The translations under genes were made by a program, and so were the position numbers. Under the pieces are notes generated by a model. That model made no database searches, was not told the DNA's origin, and saw only the letters and a program-made list of their open reading frames with translations. DNA of 64,000 nt from Hemileia vastatrix (lineage: Eukaryota; Basidiomycota; Pucciniomycetes; Pucciniales; Zaghouaniaceae), in contig JASXTE010000011.1 in assembly GCA_030280995.1 (NCBI GenBank), forward strand, positions 17,192,603 to 17,256,602, in the 5' to 3' direction. Positions 55,101-64,000 of the stretch are shown one piece after another (within the stretch, counting starts at the first letter, position 1; the number at the start of each line of letters is the position of its first letter).

Positions 55101-56174
55101 TTAATTTAATAAATCATCCATCTCAAATGTTGGTCTGCATTCACACTGGGTTAGTGAGTTACAAGACTTTAAAATGTGCCCAGAAGGTTTTCTAGGGGAG
55201 GAAATTTTGAATTTTCTTTTGCCATTCAATCCCAGGGTGAAGCAATTATTTGCTGGGTCCAATTTCACACCAAACATGGTCAAAATATTATTTCCCATAA
55301 TGAACCAATTACTCAAATCATCATTTTTCATAACCACAAACTCACAAATAGCTCTGACCAAACCACCATTATATTTGAAAAATACAGAGGTTTTGTATTT
55401 GCCAATAGGAATTAAGGTAGAACCATACCCTCTCCATTTTTCAGAAGTTATAGGTAATAATTTATTCAGATAATCCTTGTCTACTGAAGCTAAAGCTTTT
55501 TCAGACACTACACTTCCTCCAGCACCAGAATCAAGAACTACATCAACATGTTTACCATTAATTATAACAGGTGTCTTCAAAGGGGATATGGCAACAGGAT
55601 TGTTAGTAATATCTTTAATTATCTCAGCATTTTCTACTGAAGATAAATCCAATAAACATTCTTTAGATATATTATCTAAATAATGGACATCCTGTTCCAA
55701 CATGAAAACATCTTTACTGGATTCATTGTCATAGGAGATATTACTTTCACAGTCACTGGAAGAATCATTGACATTAATTTCAACTTCATCAGTGTCCTCA
55801 TTGTGTTCAACAAGATTAATTTTCTTGTCACAAACATGACCTTTTTGCCATGGTTTGTTACATTTATAACAAGTATTTGTTGCATATTTTTTAGGTGCAA
55901 CTAGGGCAGAGGGTCTACCAGATTTTTCTGGGAGCTTGGTAGAGGGTTTATTCTGATCATTATAGGGTTTACCAAGGTAATTCTTAGGTTCATATCTATG
56001 GTTGAGTAATACCTCATTACAAATATTAATGAAAGAAGAATGTTCTCTTACATGCTTAGTTCTAGCTACAATTAACTCTCTAAGAGAATTTGGCAATTTA
56101 TACAAAATTTTATCTCTCCAAATATCATAATCCATCTTTGGATAAATTGCTCTCAGGATCTTTGTTACTTTCAT
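55101..56174 (-). pseudogene. E4 gag C-terminus and protease
   Basis: 357 codons: end of capsid (ILYKLPNSLRELIVARTKHV), zinc knuckle CYKCNKPWQKGHVC (CX2CX7HXC, intact), acidic linker, then protease VVLDSGAGGSVVSEKAL with D-S-G and FIMGNNILTMFGVKLDPANN. Stops at 55101 before the RT segment. Confidence 0.85.
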
Positions 56175-56331
56175 CAGAAAAATGATGGGTTTTTCAACAG
56201 AAGAGGATATATATCAAGTATTCTAATACAGTCTTTGCTGAGCCAACCTAAATTTTGAACCACCAAATTAATTCTCAATCAAGGATTTCCACTCATTCCA
56301 TGTATAATGGTTATTATCCAATAGAACAGAT

Positions 56332-58152
56332 TCATACCACAAAAAAGCTATTCGAAAATAAATAAATTAGCTTAGAAACAATTTCCTCATCAGGTGGTTT
56401 AAAAGATCTCTTTAAATTATCAATCCTTTGTATAAAGTGTTGCCAATCAGATGAAGAATCACCATCAAAGGTAGGATATTGATCCAACTTAGGCCAATTT
56501 TTCTGGCTACTGGAATGTTCCATCCTATGGTTTGAATTATTCAAGGTTATCAGTTCCTGAAGTCTTGAAAGGTGTTCATATATTTCATTATTCACAGAGG
56601 CAGCTGGCTTATGGTGAGTATTAAATTTCTTTCTGTTTGATGCACTAGATTTTTCAGAATGAATTTCTGCTGGTAAAATTTGTACATTACAAGGGAGTGA
56701 AGAACTACTCTGTTCAGGCTGTTTATTATTAAGACTAGCAGCAGTTCTAGCATTATTTTTTAATTCATGATAATGAGTAGCCTGGACATATTGTAATGCA
56801 GAAAATTGTTTCTCTAGATCAGATAATTTATTTCTCAAATCAGGAATGTAAGATAGTTGATCATTAATCCTAGAAATAGATAAAACATTTCTGTCCTCAT
56901 CCATAGAGCATTTATTACTTAAATTCTGAGAATTAATTTTCAATTTTCTTAATTCACTGCGCAAAAGCATATTTTCATTCTTTAAAGTAGTATTTTCATC
57001 TTTTAGATTATCAACAGTTTTGCGTAGGTGACTATATTTATCTGAAAGTGATTTGTGGTCAGCTTTAATAGACTTTTTTTGAGCCAGGACATTATTTTGT
57101 GTGTCTTTCAATTTGAAATAAGCAGTGTCTTGAACAGAAGAACTCACTTTACAATGTAAATGTAAATTATTTAGTCTATCACTCTCATGTATTAACAAAT
57201 CTCTTAAATGGTTATCTTTCACAATATTAAAATCAGGAGTATCTTTCAATATTTCTTCAGAATTTTTCTCAAGTAAAGTGTAAACTTCAGGGGAAACAGA
57301 ATCATTCTTGATTGCAAGAGAAGGGTTAATTAAAGAAGTAGAAGTCAAATGTAAAGGTTCATCAAATGATAATTTACTAATTGCATCAATGGGGCTACTT
57401 ATTAAAGGAAGTTGTCTCTTCAAAGGTTTAACTGTTCTTTCAGGGTCCACATTATTACCTGAAGAAGGTTTGTTATTATATATACCAACATGCTTATCAA
57501 AAAAATTACTTACCATGGAAAGGGAGGAAACTTCCCCTGTGCCTTCTTTCTTCTGCCCCCTGATAAGGATGGTGCTGAAGAGATGGATTGTAGTTTGGTG
57601 TCCTGGATGGGCCAGGGTGTTGAGCTGGTTGTTGTACATTCTATTGGTAGTGGATCATTAAGTAATCCCATTTCCATTGTTCCACTTGAATAATGCCTTG
57701 GTTTTGGTTGAGGGAGCTGGATGCTTGACTGGCCTGAGGTTGAGGCTGAGGTTGGGAATCTGGGGAATGAGGAGGTTGACGCTGTTTGGGATTTAAAAGC
57801 TCCTGCATCTGCTGCCAGAGTGTGTCTACCTTTGCCTTGTACTTCATTCTTTCTGCTCACAGTTCCTATATATGGCTTGACAGATTTTTTACCTGCTGTG
57901 ATAGAGGAATCTTTTTTATTTTTATACCTCTGAGTGGATTTTCCTGATGTACCTGAGGTTTTACTTCCTTCAGAGTTTGTTAGGTGAGAGGGGTTTTTAA
58001 CTTCTCCTGACATTTCTACCTCCTGAAGGTTTTTTGTCAGCTGAATTATTTTTGTAAGATACTTTGGGAGAACCTACAGATTCAGTGTCAACATCCACTT
58101 CATTCTCATCCACATGTAAGTTATCCATGCTTTTAGCCAAACTACTGGACAT
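56332..58152 (-). pseudogene. E4 gag N-terminus, coiled coil and capsid
   Basis: The likely ATG is 58152 (acidic start NEVDVDTESVGSPKVS, like DIEIDYDEGSVSPKSS of E2). The middle part is readable in a second frame (58013-57510) and the coiled-coil/capsid part returns to the first frame (57639-56332), so two indels occurred. A long coiled coil (LRKTVDNLKDENTTLKNEN) and SSQKNWPKLDQYPTFDGD mark the gag body. Confidence 0.8.
57641..57847 (-). CDS. Overlapping +1-frame ORF in E4 gag N-terminus
   Basis: 68 codons, +1 to the overlapping gag piece 58013-57510. It reads DTLWQQMQELLNPKQRQPP, then a Pro/Gln-rich stretch and ends EQWKWDYLMIHYQ. The same order (helix, Pro/Gln tail, QWxW motif) is found in E2 and E3. 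Shorter than the other two, perhaps truncated. Confidence 0.45.
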   Translation of the reverse strand: MKYKAKVDTLWQQMQELLNPKQRQPPHSPDSQPQPQPQASQASSSLNQNQGIIQVEQWKWDYLMIHYQ

Positions 58153-58821
58153 TTAAGACTTTGAAGAAGGAGAATTAAAATAATTCAGATATAAATTGTT
58201 AATTCAAAATAAATTATAATAAATTGGATTTAAAAAACTTTTTAGTAAAAATCAATTAATTATAAAATAAAATGTAATACAACAAATGAAATTACAATTA
58301 TTAAGAGTTAATAACAATTAAAATGGGACCAACCAATAAGGTTTAAGAATTCAACTAAAATAATTAATACCAAAAATATTTTAATGGTAAAATTGGGACT
58401 AAGTACTGAGTACTATTATGGTCAACCAATATTCAAAAAATAATAATAAAGTTAATTTAATAATTTATTAAATATTTATTGTCTTCTAGGACTAAGAGTT
58501 TTTACTCTATTATGGTCGACTAGGAAAAAAAATTTTAATATAATGAAAACTTACACTCAGTGAGTCAGCAATTAAGCCACAAACACTGTTATTGCAGTAA
58601 AAATATAGTACTATGAGTGAGAGGTGCAAAGGTGAACTTACTATAGTGATCGTAAAATCACTTCAAAAAAATATATAATTTAATGTAATATAAACCTAAA
58701 ACTATCGAACCCAAGTTTGAAACACGGTCCCGGAAAAAGTTTCACTTTTTGGCTCTGGTGGTCCATGCGCTTTGTCGTTTGTCAAAAGGTGTCATTGTCG
58801 TTGTTCGGAAAGGTCCTCAAT
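58153..58821 (-). other. E4 5' leader
   Basis: About 670 bp without a long ORF between the 5' LTR and the gag ATG; ATTGAGGACCTTTCC adjoins the LTR (- strand). Confidence 0.5.
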
Positions 58822-59996
58822 TATCAGCCGGGATGTCTAGAAGATTGAAGAAATGAATAGGAATAATAAAGGATAGAAATGGAAATAATAAGGTAGTAAT
58901 ATAAAATGAAATGAAACAGATATAATTTGAGAGAATAGGACGACAATATAATTGAGATATGACAGAAGTTGTAAGTATTAAATTAAATTGCAAATATTAT
59001 TAATAATAATAAATGTTCAAAAGCGCGTCAGTTTAAAATTAGTATTATAAATCTTAAGGCAACCTATAATAATTTATATAGTATTTAAATTAGATGTAAT
59101 GCACTAATAAAAATAGTAAATAAAGAAATATATTTAAAATATGTTGAGTGAGTGTATAGTAAGTAAGTTATCCTCTACCAGATGGACTTCTAAAGCCCTT
59201 TTATAGGCAAGAGGAAATTCTGGAGCGTTCCAATAGTATATACAAAAAGGTAAAATTATGTGAAATAATTAATTTATAAGAATCTAATTTAAAAACATAA
59301 AAAATAAATCCGTGAATAATAAAATATCTTTCCCACTAGTAATCCCTAAAAAAGAATAGAATTAATATAACAACTAACTACGTGAGTATAAAAAATATGA
59401 GAACTATGAGAAAGAAATCTAAAGAAGGAATAACAATAGCTAGAAAAGTATAATTAAAATAAAAGGAAGTATTTTTACGCTTTTAAATAAGCTTAACTAA
59501 GTATAAGTAATATTAATTTAAATATTTCAAGTAAATGAACTATTAAATCAATTGAACAACTAATTAAGTTGATACAAGAACCTTTTAACATGATAATTTG
59601 AATTTAATCATATTAAATTAATGTAGTAATATTAGTAACAAAATTAGGGTCACAGAAGCGCCAAATATTGATGGATATTATTATATGATAGGTTGTATTT
59701 AGTTTTATATAAATTTTATTATTAAAAATTGTAATTACTGTGTAGGTTAAATTTACACTGATAATATAATTTAAAATAATTTATTTATACATATAAATCA
59801 CACCATGATATTATAGAATATTATATTTATTTATGTAATACAATTTATTTAATAATAAAATTAAGTATAATATTTTATTTCATTCACAAAACATTTATAA
59901 TTTTATTTTAAATAATTTTTTGTATTTACATAAAGTTATTCCTTTACAGTAATTTATTATATAAATTACTGGACTCCTGAGATAGCCTGGCTGACA
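58822..59996 (-). repeat. 5' LTR of E4
   Basis: 1,175 bp; + strand TATCAGCCGGGATGTC to GCCTGGCTGACA. On the - strand a TATAAAAGGGC promoter box corresponds to 59195-59205. Confidence 0.94.
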
Positions 59997-62900
59997 AAAA
60001 GTGTCAAGCACAATTTCAGAAAAACCTGTGCTGCACACTTTTATGATGGAGAGTAGCTAGGGTGCAGGTCTTCTTCAGTGCAACTGTTATTTTTTTTAAA
60101 CATGTGCACTGGTATTTGATCTTTCTATGTTATTCATATTTTATTATCTGATTAATTTTTTGTCATTAGAATATTATTAATTTTATTAGTATAGAAAAAA
60201 CTTCTGCGCTGAATGCATGCCATATTATATTACATCTTTAATAATATTATTAAAAAATGTTAAAAAAATATGAAATTGATTTTTTTCCAAAATTATAAAT
60301 TAATATCCAAATGTAACATGAGTGAAAAAAAAGTAAATTAAAAGAGATCAAATATGAAAAAGAAAAATTGAAGGAAAATTCCTGCCTTCAAGAGCCAATA
60401 GAGGTGTTGAAACAAATGGGTGCCATCAGGGCTAAATTTGAAAAAATTCAATTTTTTTTAAAGATAAAAAAATTTTCACCTGAGGTTTTGAAAACTTAAG
60501 ATGGATAATTCAGCCATACCAAACTACTTCTAATGTAATCATTTAGCATTTTTTTAACTTCATTTCCACAGAGAGAATTGATCCCATCTGACTGCATCTG
60601 AACAAAAGTGTCCAGCACAAGTTTGGCCAAACTTGAGCTGGACACTTTTATGATGGAGAGTAGCTAGGGTGAAAGTGTTCCTCAGTACATCAGTTTTTTG
60701 TTTTTCACATTTCTATTGGTTTTTTATCTTTTTTTGTCATTCATATTTATCTTATAATTAATTATTTTTCACCATATATATTACTAATGTTTCTAGTATA
60801 GCAAAAACCTGCATGCCAAATGGAAAATTGGTGATGTTACACCTTTAATAATATTATTATATAAAGTTAAAAAAATAAGAATATGTTTAGTTTTTAAAAA
60901 AATAAATTGATATTTAAAATTAAAAAGAGTAGTAGAAAAGTAAAATGAAAATAACTGGGATCAAATAAAAAATAAAAAATACAAGTAAAATTTTTACTAT
61001 CACAAGCCAGAAGTGGTGTTTGGACAGTTGGGGACCCCTAGGTCAATACTTGGTCTAAATAACAAATTTTGACCTGAGGTTTGGACAGAATTCCAGGGGA
61101 AAATTTTACAATATTAAACATTCTTTGCTTCAATAATTGAGTGAAATATCATTTTCATTGCCATAGAGAGAATTTATCTCATATGACTTCATGCAACCAA
61201 AAGTGTCCAGCACAAGTTTGGCCGAACTTGCGCTGGACACTTTTATAATTGAGAGTAGGCATACAGCAAATCTTCTTAAACTCAAAAGGGATTTCTTATA
61301 AACATTTCCAATGGTATTTGATCTTTCTGTGTCATTTAAATTCACCATTTGATTAATTTTTTGTCATCATTATATTATTAACCTTATTACTATAGTAATT
61401 AGTTGTGTAAAAAATGCATACCAGGTGGTGTTCCACCTTTAATCATATATTATTAAATAAAGGTATAACAGTATGAAATTTATTTATTTTAAAAATTAAA
61501 AGTTGATATCCAAAACAATATGAGCAATAAAAAGTAAAATAAAAGGGATCATATAAGAAAAAAAAATCTAAGGAAAATTCCCACTATGGATAAAAAGTTG
61601 GTGTTAGATCAAAGGTGCACCACCAGGGCTAACTTTGGACTATATTTTCTTTTTTGTTAAACCAAAGAAAGTGTCCTGATGAGGTTTGAAAAATCATCAG
61701 GAGGACATTTTGGCAATATCAAACTACTTATTGTGAAATGATTGAGCAAAATGTCATTTTCATTTCCATAGAGTAAATTTATCCCATCTGACTGCATGAA
61801 ACCAAAAGTGTCCAGCACAAGTTCGGCCGAACTTATGCTGGACACTTTTATGATGGTGAGTATCTAGGGTGCAGGTCTTCTTCAGTTCATCAGGTATTCC
61901 TTATAAACAAATCCACTTGTATATGATCTTTCTGTGTCATTCATATTTATCATTTGATTCATTAATTTTCAACATTATAATTTTAATGTTATTAGTATTG
62001 AAAAAATTTATAAGCCAAATGCATACTGGGAGATGCTACATCTTTCATAATCTTATTAAATAAAAGTAAAAAAAATATGAAAATTATTAGTTTTACAATA
62101 AATAAATTGATATTTGAAAGCAAAAACAGGAATAAAAAAGTAAAATAAAAGTGATTAAATATGAAATTAAACATTCAAATAAAATTTCTGCCATCAAAAA
62201 TAATTTGAGTTTTCAGACTAAATTTGCACCACCAGTTCTAGATTTGGAATGTTTTTTCTTTTTTTTAAAATTAATAAAAGTTTCCACCTGATGTTTTCCA
62301 AAAAATCAGGAGGATAGTATTGCAGTATAAAGCTACTTCTTGTGCAATGATTGAGCAAAAATTCATTTTAACTTCCATTGAGTAAATTTATCCCATCTGA
62401 CTGCATGCAACCAAAAGTGTCCAGCACAAGCTCAGCTGAAATTGTGCTGGACACTTTTATGATGGAGAGTAGCTAGGGTGCAAGTCTTCTTCAGTTAATC
62501 TTATATTCATTATAAAAATGTCTATGGGTATTTGATCTTTCTGTGTCATCCATATTTATTATTTGATTATTTTTTAGTCACCATTATATTATTAATGTTT
62601 TTAGTATAGCAAAAAAATGTGTAATGAATGTACACTGGATGATTTTAAAACTTTAATAATATAATATAATAAATATAAAAAAATGTGAAAGTTATCAGTT
62701 TTACCAAAATAAAATTGATATTTAAAAGCTAAAGGATAAATAAAAGGGTAAGATTAAAATTAAAGAGATCAAACATGAAATAAAGATATTAAGTATAATT
62801 TCTACTATCATGAGCCAGTAGAGGCTTCTGAAAAAATGGGCACCATAAAAGATTAACATGGATCAAATTTACTTTTTACCAAAGGAAAAAATTGTCTACC

Positions 62901-63629
62901 TTAGGTTTGGACAAACTTCCAGGGGACAATTTGTCTATGTAAAACTACTTTCAGTGCAATGATGTAGTGATAATTCAGTCTCATTTCCATAAAAAGAATT
63001 GATTGCGTCTGATGGCATGCAACCAAAAGTGTGCATCACAAGTTTGGCCAAACTTTTGTGGACACTTTTATCATGAAGAGTATCCAGGGTGCAAGTCATT
63101 TTTAATCATCTGAAATTTGTTATAAACATTTCCACTGTTATTAAATCTTTGTGCCTCACTCATATTTATCAATTGATTAATTTTTTGTCACCATTATATT
63201 ATTAATATTATCAGTATAGCAAAAAATTGTGTGCCAAATGAATACTGGGTGATGTTACACCTTTTATAATATTATTAAATAAAGGTAAAAAAATATGAAA
63301 AAGATTTATTTTACAAAAAATAAACTTCTATCCAAAAGCAATATGAGAGGAATAAAGTAAAATAAAAGAAATCAAAGATGAAAATTAAAATCCAAGTTAA
63401 ATTCCTGCCATAAACAGAAAAAAGAGATGTTGAATTAAATTAGAGCAATCAGGGCTAAACTTGCACTAAATTTTCTTTTTTGTAAAAATAAAAAAAAAAT
63501 CCACTTGAGCTTTACCAAAACTTCAGCATGAAAATTTTGCCATATCAAACTACTTCTAGTGTAATTTTATATCAAAAATTTATCTTCATTTCCATAGAGA
63601 GAATTGCTCCCATCTGACTGCACCTGACC

Positions 63630-63675
63630 ATAAGTGTCCAGCACAAGTTTGGCCAAACTTGTGCTGGACACTTTT
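63630..63675. repeat. Exemplar 46-bp satellite palindrome
   Basis: Left arm AAGTGTCCAGCACAAG and right arm CTTGTGCTGGACACTT are exact reverse complements around TTTGGCCAAA, so the pairing is complete apart from the outermost position. Comparable palindromes with zero to several mismatches occur once per monomer (for example 60604-60649, 61199-61244, 61804-61849). It could form a cruciform or RNA hairpin. Confidence 0.92.
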
Positions 63676-64000
63676 ATAATGGAGAGTAGCTAGGGTAGAA
63701 TTTTTCTTCAGTTCATCTAGTATTTCTTACAAACATGTCTACTGGTATTTTATATTTGTTCCTCACTCATTAATATCATTTGATTAATTTTTGGTCGCCA
63801 TTATATTATTAATTTTATAAGTATAGAAAAAACTCATGTGCCAAATGCATACCAGGTGATGTTATGCCATTTATAATATTATTAAATAAATGTATAAAAA
63901 TGTGAAAATAGTTTATTTTAAAAATTATTAATTGATATCCAAAAGCAATATTAGGAATAAAAAATTAAGTTAAAGGGATCAAATATGAAAAAAGAAATCC

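Larger units (their letters stand above)
50811..60001 (-). mobile_element. Ty3 chromovirus E4 inserted in a satellite palindrome
   Basis: The duplication AAAAG (50811-50815 and 59997-60001) flanks LTRs 50816-51989 and 58822-59996. In the - orientation: 5' LTR, leader with ATTGAGGACC next to the LTR (a mutated form of the ATTGGGGGTC of E2/E3), gag, protease, RT, RNase H, integrase, chromodomain, polypurine tract (GTGAGGGAG), 3' LTR. Several stops and frameshifts are present, but the LTRs are nearly identical, so the insertion is young. LTR ends on the - strand are TG...TA rather than TG...CA. Confidence 0.94.
46691..64000. repeat. Tandem satellite array, ~607-bp monomer with central palindrome
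   Basis: At least eleven monomers, recognisable by TATAAGTATAGCAAAAAC, then CATACCAGGTGATGTTACACC, then CATCTGACTGCATGTGACC and the palindrome, then GATGGAGAGTAGCTAGGGT. Palindromes start at 47119, 48984, 49597, 50206, 50811 (split), 60604, 61199, 61804, 62413, 63025 and 63630. Intact spacings are 595-613 bp. Across the two insertions the spacing returns to about 580 and 607 bp once the inserts are removed. The array runs off the window end. Monomers differ by roughly 10-25 percent by eye. It is not CRISPR-like: unit and palindrome are far too long and there are no unique spacers. Confidence 0.92.

Noticed and set aside
46691..64000. CRISPR-like array
   Set aside because: Repeats are ~607 bp tandem monomers without short spacers, in a eukaryotic, TE-rich context.
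1..64000. tRNA and rRNA genes
   Set aside because: No cloverleaf-compatible A/B box pair or rRNA-like segment was noticed on either strand; a dedicated tRNA scan was not possible here.

Overview
The window is an AT-rich fungal chromosome segment built almost entirely of nested transposable elements and satellite DNA. Short GT-AG introns with CTAAC/CTGAT-type branch points, a small secreted cysteine-rich gene, Ty3 chromoviruses with basidiomycete-style gag zinc knuckles, and CpG-directed decay of old copies all point to a basidiomycete. A rust fungus (Pucciniales) is the best guess, but this is inference. No rRNA, tRNA, CRISPR array or bacterial-type operon was seen.

Layout. 1-2124: LTR fragments of two Ty3 families in + orientation. 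3080-3899 (-): the only convincing host gene, a five-exon, 120-residue secreted protein with ten cysteines; its third intron carries a 192-bp mariner-like MITE. 4558-9738: a decayed Ty1/copia element (copia-1, -) with very short LTRs and a 5-bp target-site duplication (TSD). 9860-10706: the 3' end of a second copia (copia-2, -), cut off by the next element.

10707-45537 is a four-level nest. The outer Ty3 chromovirus of family A (+; here A1 for its 5' part and A3 for its 3' part) is interrupted inside its reverse transcriptase by Ty3 element E3 (-; 13849-39813). The left LTR of E3 is interrupted by a second family-A copy, A2 (+; 14116-31247). A2 is interrupted inside its chromodomain by a young Ty3 element E2 (-; 19734-28432). 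Each inner insertion has a 5-bp TSD (CTTAT/CTTAA, GTTTG, AACGC). Family A has two unusual traits. Its PBS is complementary to the start of its own transcript (Tf1-type self-priming). Between pol and the 3' LTR it carries an antisense, intron-containing gene with its own TATA box, encoding a protein with a Zn2Cys6-type cysteine pattern.

45548-46095 is a 133-bp minisatellite. From about 46.69 kb to the window end runs a tandem satellite with a ~607-bp monomer; each monomer carries a ~46-bp near-perfect palindrome. The array is interrupted by a solo LTR (47435-48714, TSD AAAGC) and by a full Ty3 element E4 (50816-59996, -, TSD AAAAG) that landed inside a palindrome.

E2, E3 and E4 are related chromoviruses with one gag-pol reading frame, CX2CX7HXC knuckle, DTG/DSG protease, YIDD-type RT, RNase H, HHCC/DDE integrase and a C-terminal chromodomain. 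E2 is the least damaged. All three carry a second reading frame, +1 to the gag N-terminus, with a recognisably conserved coiled-coil/Pro-Gln-rich peptide.
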